A stretch of 37,086 bases of DNA from Gammaproteobacteria bacterium (GTDB lineage: Bacteria > Pseudomonadota > Gammaproteobacteria > Pseudomonadales > Pseudohongiellaceae). Both the position numbers and the translations under genes were made by a program. Below, piece by piece: positions 1-9,227 of the stretch. The notes under the pieces are model-generated. The model made no database searches. It was not told the origin of the DNA and worked only from the letters and a program-made list of their open reading frames with translations. The stretch lies in contig PAEL01000037.1 in assembly GCA_002700775.1 (NCBI GenBank), forward strand, positions 1-37,086, written 5' to 3'. Every line of letters starts with the position of its first letter. The first letter of the stretch is position 1.

Positions 1-54
1 GATTATAGGGTTGTTGGTACTTTTCATGTTGATAAACCGTTTAGTCTTGTTAAT

Positions 55-1485
55 TTAGTTCGCTGCTACTTCGCCGCCATCAAGCTCTCTCTGCTCTGCC
101 ACTGGGGCTACGAGAGGTGCCAGGCATAGTGGGCAGCCGATCACGTGATCATTGGGGCCTAAATTCAAAACTTGGCGTCTTTCTTCCATCGCCTCCATGA
201 ACTGCTCGTCGGTGAGTTCGACCCGTATACCAAGGTCAATGAACATGTTCGTGACCGATCTATTTCCAGAACCCTGCCAGTTACGAGAATCCGGAACGTT
301 AGGGTTGGATTCGGTGTTATTCATATATCCGACGATGTGAAGAATTGTACCCTTGGGTAAGATAGGAGCAGCATTTTCTGCGTAAGGATACCCCCTGACC
401 CAGTTGTGATCATACCCCACGCAAGAGAGGGTTTCTATCGTGTATCCCCAGATCGCTTCTAAACACATTCGCTCGCCAGGTGCATGCAAATGGGGTTCAA
501 AAGTTACCACCTTTGTATGCTCTTGAAGGACTGTGTAAGCATGGAGCTCCTGATCTTTTTGGTTGCCAGTGATGCTGATATCAACACCATTTCCGAGGCC
601 GATGAAGGAAGGTTTATACTTCGGCTCATATCCCTTAGGGTGAAATCTAAACCCAACTTCCATGTGACCGGTTGTGTCTCGCCCGTTTGAATGCAAGTGA
701 ACTGAGTCGGATACAATAGCCGTCCCAGCTTTCAATAAACGGCCCGCATCCTCGTCAAAGATATCAGCATTTCGACCGACCTCATGAACCGGCCATGGAA
801 TCGAAAATCCCTGTCTTTCGCCATTCTCGTCGAGCTGCGCAGTGCCCCAGATCATATGGTGGAAAATGTACCGCCCACCGACTGTACCTGCTGCAGCGCT
901 GGTATCAACGTCATTAACTTCAACAACCTCGACTGATTTCACATAACGGTCCTCTTCTAGGCCGATTGGCATGTAGTCAATCTCACCCCACCAATCGGGG
1001 GTACCAGCAAGTTTTGTGACGTCGTTCATTACAACGATCAGATCAGGTTCGCCCGCCTTCCATTTTGTGGAATCATCGAAGGTGAGCGCTTGTGGCGCAT
1101 CTGCAACATCACCTTTTGGAGTTCCGCTTCGCGCCCAAGCTGAAATTGCGGCAAGTTCCTCGTCACTCAGCGAAGGATCATCTTTATAATCCTGAATACC
1201 AATGTTCTTTTCCATATACCAGGGAGGCATTGCGCCAGCACGATCCCTCAAGCCTGTTTTATATTCAATTAAACCAGCGAATGGGGCTACCTGCTCGTAA
1301 GTAATTAGAGGCATCGGTCCTGCGCCGCCTGTCCTGTGGCAGTTCTGACAACTGCGCTGAAGGATCGGTTCAATGTCTTTGTGGAAGGTTATTTCATCCT
1401 GTTGTCCCAGTGCATGAGAAGCTACAAAAATTGGGGCAACGAGTGTAATGATGCTAGTTATTAGTCTTGCGAGGGTTGGTCGCAT
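55..1485 (-). CDS. Secreted heme c / copper type II ascorbate-dependent monooxygenase-like protein
   Basis: Predicted exported redox protein of 476 aa. I start it at the ATG at 1485, not the upstream in-frame ATG at 1569: AAGGAG lies at 1495-1500, and the short form opens with a clean signal peptide (MRPTLARLI, hydrophobic core, cut near ALGQ). A single c-type heme site CQNCH (C46, C49, H50) follows. The rest resembles the copper-binding fold of peptidylglycine/dopamine-type monooxygenases: HH at 209-210, HLH at 263-265, HLH at 332-334, and a candidate Met ligand at M340 or M414. A CPLC motif (C451, C454) lies near the C-terminus. The His pairs and their order match the two-copper family. The substrate is unknown. 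Activity as a monooxygenase rather than an electron carrier is inferred. SURF1 lies upstream on the same strand, about 150 bp away. Confidence 0.8.
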   Translation of the reverse strand: MRPTLARLITSIITLVAPIFVASHALGQQDEITFHKDIEPILQRSCQNCHRTGGAGPMPLITYEQVAPFAGLIEYKTGLRDRAGAMPPWYMEKNIGIQDYKDDPSLSDEELAAISAWARSGTPKGDVADAPQALTFDDSTKWKAGEPDLIVVMNDVTKLAGTPDWWGEIDYMPIGLEEDRYVKSVEVVEVNDVDTSAAAGTVGGRYIFHHMIWGTAQLDENGERQGFSIPWPVHEVGRNADIFDEDAGRLLKAGTAIVSDSVHLHSNGRDTTGHMEVGFRFHPKGYEPKYKPSFIGLGNGVDISITGNQKDQELHAYTVLQEHTKVVTFEPHLHAPGERMCLEAIWGYTIETLSCVGYDHNWVRGYPYAENAAPILPKGTILHIVGYMNNTESNPNVPDSRNWQGSGNRSVTNMFIDLGIRVELTDEQFMEAMEERRQVLNLGPNDHVIGCPLCLAPLVAPVAEQRELDGGEVAAN

Positions 1486-1488
1486 GTC

Positions 1489-1502
1489 CGTGTTCTCCTT
1501 TA
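1489..1502 (-). promoter_or_regulatory. Shine-Dalgarno site fixing the start of the 55-1485 gene
   Basis: On the minus strand AAGGAG (1495-1500) sits 9 nt ahead of the ATG at 1485. The longer candidate start at 1569 has no comparable site and would place a charged segment of about 28 residues before the signal peptide. This decides the start. Confidence 0.75.
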
Positions 1503-1637
1503 AAGAGTCTAATTCTGTTACATTTTTTTGCAGCAATGTTATTGCCTTTTCACGTTTCTTGGTTTCCATACCGGCAGTTCTTATTTTTATCGGTAAATGT
1601 TAACACTTTTTTAACAAAAAAAAATGTTTTCCAAGAT

Positions 1638-2408
1638 TTAGCTTCCTCTGGGTGGCCCTTTTAAAATAGCCCACAAGTTGCTGCTAAAGAGAACGCTTCC
1701 AAGCAGCACGATCAGCGAAAAAGCAAACCATTGAACGGCGTACGAGAGGTTTTGGTTGACATCTGGGTTCACTGCAGGCCAATGCCTTACGAGCGTTCCT
1801 GGCTGGTCTTTGGTTACCCTGACTTCAAAAGGAAAGATCTTTTCTCCTAACAGTTGCTCTATCAGCCCTAGTTCAAGCGTGCGGAGGCGGAGTGGCCATG
1901 TGTTCGGGTCAATATCGCTAGGAATCACGCGAGCGTTTTCGGGTGGTACATGGATCTGGGCGGTAAGGGTTGCATCGTCCGTATAGGGCAATAACCGCGG
2001 CGGGGTGTCGGCAGGCAGGATTCCTGTGGTCCAGCCTCGATTCACTAGAACTAGACTGTTGTCGCTCGCAAGGCGAAGGGGGGTGACAACTCCATACCCT
2101 ATTTGCCCATCGAAGAACTCTCCAGGCAGCAGGATCGTCTTGTCGTTGATGTACTTACCTTGGAGCAATACGTGTCGGTTTCGTATGTCTGGGTTTGCTC
2201 TGTGAAGGTGACCGAGCGGGATTGATTCTATTGGTTCTGCATTCTGACTTGACTCCGCTTCAAGTAAACGCTGCTGTTCGTATTGATCACCGGCTCTGTC
2301 CAGTTGCCATAAACCGAGTCGCCCTAACCCAGCAGATGTGAGGAGAACGCAGGTCGCGATGATCCAATTTATTTTAATTTCAAAATAGCCTAACTTATAT
2401 GTTTTCAT
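1638..2408 (-). CDS. SURF1 family cytochrome c oxidase assembly protein
   Basis: SURF1 (Shy1) proteins help insert heme a into subunit I of aa3-type cytochrome oxidase in the inner membrane. The 256-aa product has the family plan: an N-terminal TM helix (about 13-30) followed by GLWQLDRA (32-39), a periplasmic domain with the NRGW element, and a second TM helix near 228-245 preceded by YAVQWFAF. Length is normal for the family. No cox genes are in the window, so the usual linkage to the oxidase operon is not visible. The ATG at 2408 has no clear Shine-Dalgarno site and lies just after a very AT-rich stretch, so initiation may be weak or leaderless. Confidence 0.9.
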   Translation of the reverse strand: MKTYKLGYFEIKINWIIATCVLLTSAGLGRLGLWQLDRAGDQYEQQRLLEAESSQNAEPIESIPLGHLHRANPDIRNRHVLLQGKYINDKTILLPGEFFDGQIGYGVVTPLRLASDNSLVLVNRGWTTGILPADTPPRLLPYTDDATLTAQIHVPPENARVIPSDIDPNTWPLRLRTLELGLIEQLLGEKIFPFEVRVTKDQPGTLVRHWPAVNPDVNQNLSYAVQWFAFSLIVLLGSVLFSSNLWAILKGPPRGS

Positions 2409-2452
2409 TATTTTATATATATCAGTATCTTAAGGTATTTATATAAGGTTAA

Positions 2453-3787
2453 TTATTGTATTGAGAGCAATGGTTTTGTTTCGTTTACGATTCCCGCCAT
2501 ACCCAGTGCGATAAGAAGGGCGGCTTGAGGTCCTTTATGAGACTCTGTCGGAACGAACCATTCCCCTGGTGAATGAGCGCCGCCTCCATTTCCGCCCCCG
2601 GCTATCGTGATAGCAGGAATGCCCAACGACATTGGTATGTTTGAGTCTGTGCTGGAGGTGCTCAATCCTCTTAATTCGAGCCCGGACGCACTAATAGCTA
2701 ATGCAGCTATCTGAACTATCGGCTCCTCAGCATCAGTCCTACCCGCGGGCCTGTCGCCGATCAGAACAAACTCGACCTTAATGTCCCCTTCGGGCCACCT
2801 AGCGTTTTCTTCCAAAACTGCCTCTAGCGCAGCGGCCTTCGCTTTGCGCTCTAACAAAGCTAGCTGCTCAATGTCGTTGGAGCGCATGTCGATGGCAAAG
2901 GTGGCGTTGGCTGCAATTGAGTTTACCGAAGTACCTCCCTTGACTGTCCCGACGGTAAATGTGGTTTTCGGTAAGCTGGGTGTTCTAATTTCACTAATTT
3001 TGGCAATTGCGCGCCCCATAGCATGGATAGCGCTGGCTATTCCAAATGCTCCGAAAGAGTGACCGCCCGACCCACTAAACTGGAACTCAAAGCGTCGACT
3101 GCCAGTGCCACCGGTGGTAATTCGATTTAACCGAACCCCATCAATTGACAAGAAAGCGCCAATATCGGGGTGATCCTTAAAAATTTGTTTTATCCCTCGG
3201 AGGTCACCACGCCCCTCTTCCCCAACATTACCGACAAACATGATGTCTCGTACGGTTTTGATTTCGCTATCGTTTAGAACATCTACCATAGTTAGAATAG
3301 CCGCGAGTCCACGCGAGTCGTCCCCAATTCCTGGGGCATAATAACGCCCTCCGCGTAACCGAACAGTTGTGTCGATCCCTTCTGGGAATACAGTGTCAAG
3401 GTGAGCCGCGATTAGCAGTGGAGGCTCGGCACCTTGAGATTCGCCTGCTCTTACTCCAATAACATTCCCTTCGCTATCAATATAAGCATCGTCGAGGCCG
3501 CGTATTTTTAACTGTTCTAGAAAATAAGCCGCCCTAATTCCTTCTTTAAACGGTGGCGCTGGGATTTCTGTCATTATAAATTGTTCTTCAACTGCATTTG
3601 GTTCTCTGAGCTCCAATTGGTCCAGAGCCCATTGCACGCGCTCATTTCTGTATAATTTCTCGAATGATTCATTTACCGTTTCGTTAACTTGGACAATATT
3701 TTGTTTGGGATTAGCCGTTTGTCCATTGCCCAGGGTAATGAGGACAATGGAAGATAAAAAAACGACTCCGATTTTGTAATTTGACAT
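2453..3787 (-). CDS. Exported M20-family metallopeptidase
   Basis: A 444-aa di-zinc peptidase of the M20 (peptidase T / carboxypeptidase G2-like) family. A signal peptide covers about residues 1-24 (cleavage near NGQTA), so it should act in the periplasm. The full metal set is visible: HLD (H129, D131), GDD (D156), catalytic GEEG (E190, E191), D216 and AHSPGEW (H405). The dimerisation (lid) insert begins around GGHSFG (242-246). The substrate is probably a short peptide or N-acyl amino acid, but specificity cannot be read from sequence. It precedes SURF1 by 45 nt on the same strand but is functionally unrelated to it. A possible promoter lies at 3848-3876. Confidence 0.85.
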   Translation of the reverse strand: MSNYKIGVVFLSSIVLITLGNGQTANPKQNIVQVNETVNESFEKLYRNERVQWALDQLELREPNAVEEQFIMTEIPAPPFKEGIRAAYFLEQLKIRGLDDAYIDSEGNVIGVRAGESQGAEPPLLIAAHLDTVFPEGIDTTVRLRGGRYYAPGIGDDSRGLAAILTMVDVLNDSEIKTVRDIMFVGNVGEEGRGDLRGIKQIFKDHPDIGAFLSIDGVRLNRITTGGTGSRRFEFQFSGSGGHSFGAFGIASAIHAMGRAIAKISEIRTPSLPKTTFTVGTVKGGTSVNSIAANATFAIDMRSNDIEQLALLERKAKAAALEAVLEENARWPEGDIKVEFVLIGDRPAGRTDAEEPIVQIAALAISASGLELRGLSTSSTDSNIPMSLGIPAITIAGGGNGGGAHSPGEWFVPTESHKGPQAALLIALGMAGIVNETKPLLSIQ

Positions 3788-3847
3788 AATTTTTCTCGAT
3801 TTTAAAACTTGACCGTTGGTTTTGTTTGAGCCTCACCAAGGCGGGAT

Positions 3848-3876
3848 TTCATAGACTATACAACTAAAAAATGTAA
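3848..3876 (-). promoter_or_regulatory. Possible sigma70-type promoter for the M20 peptidase gene
   Basis: On the minus strand TTACAT (3871-3876) and TATGAA (3848-3853) are exactly 17 nt apart, about 60 nt upstream of the ATG at 3787. Both hexamers are imperfect, so this is a reasonable guess only. Confidence 0.3.
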
Positions 3877-3949
3877 TCAGAGGACGGTCGTTATAACTAA
3901 TTGGTACGGTAATTTCTAAGCGCGCAGATTTAAAATAAGTCGAATCCCT

Positions 3950-4492
3950 TTAAGTTGATTCCCTTAAGGGGGCTAAAGCCCTATCTAAAATCGAGACTAA
4001 AGTGCTGAATAACAGGATGAAGCTACTATAGTACGTCGCAGTCTCAAGTGCCTGATTAAAATTAATAAAAGCAGGTAACCTCGAAGCGGATATAAGAACC
4101 AAAGGTAAAAAGTATAGCACGCCGTTCCATCGTCCGAGGAAACTCATTCTCAGAGTTTTTTGTTTGAATAAAAAACGAGAGTCTAAGACATACTGGCCGA
4201 ATGCTACTATGATCAGAGGCCATAAAAATGGAGTAACAAGTTCACTGTGAGCAGCGCTGGCTAGACCGATCGTAACGAAAAAAAAATCAGTCGCATGATC
4301 GAAAAGCATGCCTGCAGGAGAATCGCTATTAGTCGCTCTAGCCAGCGGGCCGTCAAAGTAATCAGAGATCAGCGCGGCCCCAATCATTAGAGCAACCCAC
4401 TCACTGCCGATCCAATTTGGGAAACTGATCGCATATGCGAAGGGTATAGCTAGCAATAAGCGGACAGCGGTTAAAGCATTAGCAAATTGCAC
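3950..4492 (-). CDS. CDP-alcohol phosphatidyltransferase family protein
   Basis: Integral membrane enzyme of 180 aa that transfers a phosphatidyl or related group from a CDP-alcohol to an alcohol acceptor. The family signature D(x)2DG(x)2AR(x)8G(x)3D(x)3D is complete: D44, D47-G48, A51-R52, G61, D65, D69. About five hydrophobic segments are visible. Its ATG is 4 bases past the stop of the 4496-5485 membrane protein, and a GGGGGT ribosome site overlaps that gene's last codons, so the two are almost certainly translationally coupled. The product could be phosphatidylglycerophosphate, cardiolipin or another lipid. The window does not settle which, and pgsA proper may lie elsewhere. Confidence 0.85.
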   Translation of the reverse strand: MQFANALTAVRLLLAIPFAYAISFPNWIGSEWVALMIGAALISDYFDGPLARATNSDSPAGMLFDHATDFFFVTIGLASAAHSELVTPFLWPLIIVAFGQYVLDSRFLFKQKTLRMSFLGRWNGVLYFLPLVLISASRLPAFINFNQALETATYYSSFILLFSTLVSILDRALAPLREST

Positions 4493-4495
4493 ATT

Positions 4496-5485
4496 CTAAC
4501 CCCCGAATAGCTCGCGTTGGGCTCGTCGCCAAAATACAAGCCCAATGGCCGCATTAAAGAGAATGAAGAAATTATGTTGAACAAACCCAAAAGCTGCCAT
4601 TTGGCCTTCGTTTTCAGGGAACAGAATAACCCAAAAAGTGATGGCTGCTGCCCTCATCGGTGTAGGAACAGCTGCCGCAAAAAAGACAACTGGGAGGTAA
4701 GGCAGTAATTCCAGTAGAGAGGCTGGTACGCCAAATAGTTGCAGCGCGATAGTGTAAACGACAATTGCAGCGAGCAGCGCGGGAGATCGTAAAACTAGAA
4801 ATGCACCGTAGTGCCACAACTTGGCTTTGCGAAAGGCATGGAAAACTCGACGTTCCCGTAATGCGCTACTTCGGAAAATGCTTCCGTTGAAATATGCTAC
4901 CCAAATAACGAAGAAGCATGCTGCACCAGCGGCAAAAAAAGGCACAAGCGAAAAGGCTTCAGGTAAAGAGGTTCCTGCAACGGTATATCCAATAGTAGCC
5001 CAGACAAGCAGATAGAAGACTTCACAAAACATGATGAATAACATAACTGAACTTACTTCCCATCCAGGTATTTTATCTCTTTTGTTAAGATAAAAAGCCA
5101 TCGCCCCTTTGCCTATTTGTTCGTTAAAAATAGAGATGATATAAGCGCTTGCTCGAATTGGGGCTATATCTTTATATTTTATGTCAGCAATAAACCAGTT
5201 TAGTGCTCTAGTGACGACCAACGTGTCTATCGCAAAATAAAATAAGGAATATCCAATCATTAATAACAGCCATGGTGCCCAATTGACTGTTGCAAAGACA
5301 TCAGTCATATAGCTCGCTAAATCCATGCCTTCGCGGGCTGCTGCTCCGTTTAATCTTCCATATAAATATGCAAAGCAGGCTAGCGTAAGTAACAAGAATC
5401 CAATACGTCCTACCAAAGATTTTTTCTTCGGTTGGGGTGCGGATGAGTCGATTCCATTTTCTTGTAAAGCATCTTTATCTGACAT
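4496..5485 (-). CDS. Polytopic membrane protein, divergent LPG-synthase-TM / flippase-like
   Basis: A 329-aa protein with a short polar N-terminus (about 25 residues, PKKK) and roughly seven to eight TM helices. I cannot assign it firmly. The layout and two elements, FNEQIGKG (about residue 119) and a Pro/Gly-poor counterpart of the PPGGLG loop (AAAVPTPMRAAA, about 270), recall the YbhN/AglD/LPG-synthase transmembrane family, which includes lipid flippases and regulators. The upstream AAGGA is well placed for the ATG at 5485. It sits between an SDR (gap 16 nt) and a CDP-alcohol phosphatidyltransferase (gap 3 nt). A role in moving or modifying the lipid made by its partner is inferred from this context. 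Confidence 0.65.
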   Translation of the reverse strand: MSDKDALQENGIDSSAPQPKKKSLVGRIGFLLLTLACFAYLYGRLNGAAAREGMDLASYMTDVFATVNWAPWLLLMIGYSLFYFAIDTLVVTRALNWFIADIKYKDIAPIRASAYIISIFNEQIGKGAMAFYLNKRDKIPGWEVSSVMLFIMFCEVFYLLVWATIGYTVAGTSLPEAFSLVPFFAAGAACFFVIWVAYFNGSIFRSSALRERRVFHAFRKAKLWHYGAFLVLRSPALLAAIVVYTIALQLFGVPASLLELLPYLPVVFFAAAVPTPMRAAAITFWVILFPENEGQMAAFGFVQHNFFILFNAAIGLVFWRRAQRELFGG

Positions 5486-5501
5486 GAATTACATTCCTTT
5501 T

Positions 5502-6389
5502 CTACTGCTCTAGTAACTTTTTTAGCGTGGTTTCAAGAGAGGTCAAATTTAAACCAAGCTCTACGTCAGCATTTTGTGCAACTTCTTCGTCCTGAGTTAT
5601 CACGTCAATGACCGCAGGTGTGAAGCCACCATCCTTGATAAAGCTTGTTAATTTTGCCATCAACTTAGTAACGCCAATGGGTATAGTACCAATTTTCACT
5701 GCGTGGCCCTGCATTGAAGCTACTCTGCTAACCAGGTCACGATAGCTTATTGCTTCGGGTCCAACAAGTTCATAGGTCTTACACCCAGGAAGTGATTTTT
5801 CAGCACAATTAATTATTGCTGTATTCAAGTCGTCGATGTCTAGAGGGCGCATTTTGTAGTACCCACCGCCGAGCAGTTTTGTTTTTTCGGGCCTCGCGGT
5901 GTTGATCAGAGAAGAGCCTCCGGCGGTATTTGGGCCGAGCAATATAGGTGTTCGAAGTATGCTTGCACTAAGATTTGAATCTTGTATTGCCTTTTCTGCT
6001 AGGCCCTTAGATCTAAAATACTCATTTTTTGAGTTTTGATCGGCCCCAATGACGCTTATAAATATTAAGTGCGCTAGGTTGTGTGTTTTTACCGCGGCAA
6101 CTACCGCGGCTGTCGCATCAACGTTTGCTTGCTGATATTTTGTGTGCTTCCCTTCAATCAGGATGCCCGCTAGGTGGACGACACAATCAACACCTTCGAT
6201 ACCTTTTTCTAGGGACGCGCTATCGTTATAATCGATTACAGTAGGATGAATGTTGCTCGATTCTGGGAGTAGTTTGATGGCTGATTTTGAACGCACTCCC
6301 GCTGTAATTTGAATGCTCTCATTTGAACTTATCTCCGTTAAAAAATTGATACCGACGTTACTATTAGCACCAGTTACCGCTATTTTCAT
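5502..6389 (-). CDS. Atypical short-chain dehydrogenase, NAD(P)-binding (NDUFA9/NmrA-like)
   Basis: A 295-aa extended/atypical SDR. The dinucleotide site TGANSNVG (about residues 7-14) opens the protein. A VHLAG strand end near residue 72 and a later LVGPEAISYRDL segment match the NAD(P)H-binding epimerase-like family that includes complex I NDUFA9. The classical YxxxK pair is not evident (the aligned region reads YFRSKG), so cofactor binding is likelier than ordinary redox catalysis, although YFRSK could be a shifted Y-x3-K (Y-F-R-S-K). It leads the three-gene run with the two membrane lipid genes. The substrate is unknown. Confidence 0.75.
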   Translation of the reverse strand: MKIAVTGANSNVGINFLTEISSNESIQITAGVRSKSAIKLLPESSNIHPTVIDYNDSASLEKGIEGVDCVVHLAGILIEGKHTKYQQANVDATAAVVAAVKTHNLAHLIFISVIGADQNSKNEYFRSKGLAEKAIQDSNLSASILRTPILLGPNTAGGSSLINTARPEKTKLLGGGYYKMRPLDIDDLNTAIINCAEKSLPGCKTYELVGPEAISYRDLVSRVASMQGHAVKIGTIPIGVTKLMAKLTSFIKDGGFTPAVIDVITQDEEVAQNADVELGLNLTSLETTLKKLLEQ

Positions 6390-6568
6390 CTCTTTTAAGT
6401 TCCTAGAATAAAGTCCATTTAAAAAAAATTTGTAGTTAAGTTCTGAACAAACGACGCATCCTACCTATCTATCCGTTCGGAGTCACCTAGAAAAAGAAAA
6501 TTTCACAGAAAAAAAGTGCAGTTTATAGGCTTGTTGATTTTTTTAATTTAACCACCGGGCGCAAGATT

Positions 6569-8995
6569 TTAGCCCGCCGGCAAAACGTGAAGGCGTTTGT
6601 CTCTCTGTTTTCTTGACGCTTCGTTAAGTTCTATTGTCGCTAACTCTCCTGCGTGCATTGCGATTTTTCGACGGTCTTCAGGTGCATTAGTATAACGGGT
6701 CGTGCGCATTTTCGGTTTTTTTCTCAGATCGGTAAGAAACTTTTCGATTTGAGCGGGGTGCCATTCCTGTCCATGTTCTGCTCCTGCTGCTCGAGTAATG
6801 CTTTCATTCATAAGTGATCCCCCAATATCGTTCGCGCCAGCATTGAGGCATGCTGCGACTCCTGCCTGGCCAAGTTTTACCCAAGATGCTTGAACGTTGT
6901 CGATTAACCCATGAAATACGATTCGAGGAATGGCGTGCATGAGGATGCATTCCCGGAAGCTTGGGCCTTTGCGGCAGAGACCTTTTCTATACATTGGCGC
7001 TTCTGAAGCAACGAAAGGAAGCGGAACAAATTCGCTAAATCCTCGTGTCTTTCTTTGAAGATCAGCAATTGAAATTAAATGGTGTGCCCAGTGCTCCGGT
7101 CTTTCTAGATGCCCAAACATAATTGTAGCTGTCGTCTTAAAGCCAACCTCATGAGCGGCAGTCATCACTTGGAGCCACTGAGCGCTGCTAAGTTTGTCGC
7201 TACAAATTTCCTTTCGGACATCGTCGTGTAGTATTTCAGCGGCGGTACCAGGGAGTGTATTCAAACCTGCTGATTTTAAAATTGTCAAAAACCGCGTAAG
7301 TGAAACTTTTAATGTTTCGGCACCTTGAAATATCTCGAGTGGGGAGAACGCATGGATATGCATGCTGGGCGTGGCTTTTCGGATAGTGGTGACTATATCA
7401 ATGTAGGTTTGGCCCGTGTAATCAGGGTGTATTCCTCCTTGTAAACAAACTTCTGTTGCGCCTCTTTCCCAAGCCTCAATACAGCGACGAGCGATCTCCT
7501 CAGCACTTATATCGTAGGGTTTTCCTCTCAAGTCTGTGTTGCCGCTTCCTTTTGAAAAGGCGCAGAACTTACATTTAAAGTAACAGACGTTAGTATAATT
7601 TATATTGCGATTTACGACATAAGTCACAGTTTCACCATTAGTTTCACGGCGAAGCTTGTCGGCGTAGGTCGTTACTAACGATAGGTCATTACCCCTCACC
7701 TCAAACAAACGAGTAACTTCTGTTTCGGTTAATTCCTTTTTTGCCTGATGTTTTTCAAGAATTGTTAAAACATCACTTGACTGGTTACGCTGTTTTTTAT
7801 TCGAGAGCAGACGATGTTCCAAAGTTGGGATCTCGGTCGATTCCCCTGGAACCCAAGAATCCCTTTTGGCCATTCCGGATGAATCGCTGTGTCTAAACGC
7901 GAAGGCTCTAGTTGTGTCAGAAAGCCAGCGCTGCGAAGCGCGGACATAGGGAGGATAGACGGTCAAGCGTTGATCCAGCCATTTCCCTGCGGCCTCAGTG
8001 GCGGCTGAAAGCTCGTCGAGATGAGGCCACGGGGCCTCAGGATTAACATGATCGGGCGTGAGAGGTGAAACTCCGCCCCAATCGTTGATTCCGGCGTCGA
8101 CGAGTCGCTCTAGGACGCCCGGACTTAGGTTAGGGGGGGCCTGTATATTCATGTCGGGACCAAATATTATTCGCGCGACTGCAATTGTCCACAAAAGCTC
8201 TTCAAGGTCCGGTTCGGGAGCACTAGCCATTTTGGTATTTGGTTTTGCTCTAAAATTTTGTACGATAACTTCTTGCAGATTTCCGAATCGCTCCGATATT
8301 TCTCTAAGCATTAGAAGAGACTCTATTCGTTCCTTTTTTGTCTCACCGATTCCAATTAAGATTCCTGAAGTAAAGGGCACCGAAAGTTCGCCGGACAAAA
8401 TTAGGGTTTTCATTCGCAGGGACGGAACTTTATCCGGCGAGCCGTAGTGGGGCATACCTTTTTCGCAAAGTCTTTCTGAGCCTGATTCGAGCATTATTCC
8501 CATTGACGGACTTATTTCCCTTAGCGCCAACATTTCGTCTCGTGTGAGATTGCCCGCGTTTATATGGGGCAGAAGGCCGGTTTCATTAAGTACTCTTGTT
8601 GCGCAGTGGGTGACATATTCAATTGTGGTCTGAAAGCCCATTTCGGCTAAAGATTCTCTAGCAACTTTGTATCTCAATTCTGGTTTTTCACCGAGAGTAA
8701 AGAGTGCTTCTTGACATCCGAGTTTTGCGCCGTCTTCGCAGAGAGCGACTACCTGATCTACCGATAAGAATGGTTGGCCGATATGTCTTGGCACACGAGC
8801 GAATGTGCAGTAGTGGCAGACGTCTCTGCACAAATGAGTCAGTGGCACAAATACCTTGCGGGAATAGGTAATGGTGTTTCCGTGACCTTCGTCACGAAGA
8901 ATTCTGGCGCGAGCCATAAGGTTCTCTAGGTCTTCGTTCTGAGACAAGTTATGGGCTTCAACGTTGCTGATTGACTTTTTTACGATATTAGTCAT
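6569..8995 (-). CDS. fbiC: Bifunctional FO synthase (fused CofG-CofH), coenzyme F420 biosynthesis
   Basis: Makes 7,8-didemethyl-8-hydroxy-5-deazariboflavin (FO), the chromophore of F420, from tyrosine and the riboflavin precursor 5-amino-6-ribitylamino-uracil using two radical SAM centres. The 808-aa product has a CofG half with CxxxCxxC at C56, C60 and C63, a linker around 390-440, and a CofH half with CxxxCxxC at C471, C475 and C478. That is the order of mycobacterial FbiC; archaea and cyanobacteria encode two proteins. Both clusters and the typical flanks (CTFARVPRHIG, CAFSKGSG) are intact, so it should be functional. No fbiA, fbiB or cofC is in the window. The ATG at 8995 lacks a Shine-Dalgarno site. 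A good one (GAGGAG) lies about 30 nt further upstream with no usable start after it. Confidence 0.95.
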   Translation of the reverse strand: MTNIVKKSISNVEAHNLSQNEDLENLMARARILRDEGHGNTITYSRKVFVPLTHLCRDVCHYCTFARVPRHIGQPFLSVDQVVALCEDGAKLGCQEALFTLGEKPELRYKVARESLAEMGFQTTIEYVTHCATRVLNETGLLPHINAGNLTRDEMLALREISPSMGIMLESGSERLCEKGMPHYGSPDKVPSLRMKTLILSGELSVPFTSGILIGIGETKKERIESLLMLREISERFGNLQEVIVQNFRAKPNTKMASAPEPDLEELLWTIAVARIIFGPDMNIQAPPNLSPGVLERLVDAGINDWGGVSPLTPDHVNPEAPWPHLDELSAATEAAGKWLDQRLTVYPPYVRASQRWLSDTTRAFAFRHSDSSGMAKRDSWVPGESTEIPTLEHRLLSNKKQRNQSSDVLTILEKHQAKKELTETEVTRLFEVRGNDLSLVTTYADKLRRETNGETVTYVVNRNINYTNVCYFKCKFCAFSKGSGNTDLRGKPYDISAEEIARRCIEAWERGATEVCLQGGIHPDYTGQTYIDIVTTIRKATPSMHIHAFSPLEIFQGAETLKVSLTRFLTILKSAGLNTLPGTAAEILHDDVRKEICSDKLSSAQWLQVMTAAHEVGFKTTATIMFGHLERPEHWAHHLISIADLQRKTRGFSEFVPLPFVASEAPMYRKGLCRKGPSFRECILMHAIPRIVFHGLIDNVQASWVKLGQAGVAACLNAGANDIGGSLMNESITRAAGAEHGQEWHPAQIEKFLTDLRKKPKMRTTRYTNAPEDRRKIAMHAGELATIELNEASRKQRDKRLHVLPAG

Positions 8996-9227
8996 GAGTG
9001 GCCATTGGTCGTTATTTTTTTTGATCTCCTCTAACCACCCATTATAAGCATGAGCGCCGTAAAAAGTCGTTATTAAAAAGTCAAAGAGTTAGCTCGATTT
9101 TCAAATATTCTCGCAAGTTGTAGGTAGTCCGAGAGCGATTAAGTGAATTACAGCGTCGATAAGCTATCGTTGCTTTTTTGAACAGCTTGAAATAAGTTTG
9201 CGCAGTCTGGAACTTCGGAGATATGAA

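Noticed and set aside
6550-6580. GC-rich inverted repeat at the fbiC stop as terminator
   Set aside because: CGGGC/GCCCG pair, but on the fbiC strand it is followed by an A-rich, not T-rich, stretch.
8988-9031. Leader peptide (ATG at 9005, five codons) before fbiC
   Set aside because: The Shine-Dalgarno site is 20 nt from that ATG, and such a short frame is expected by chance.
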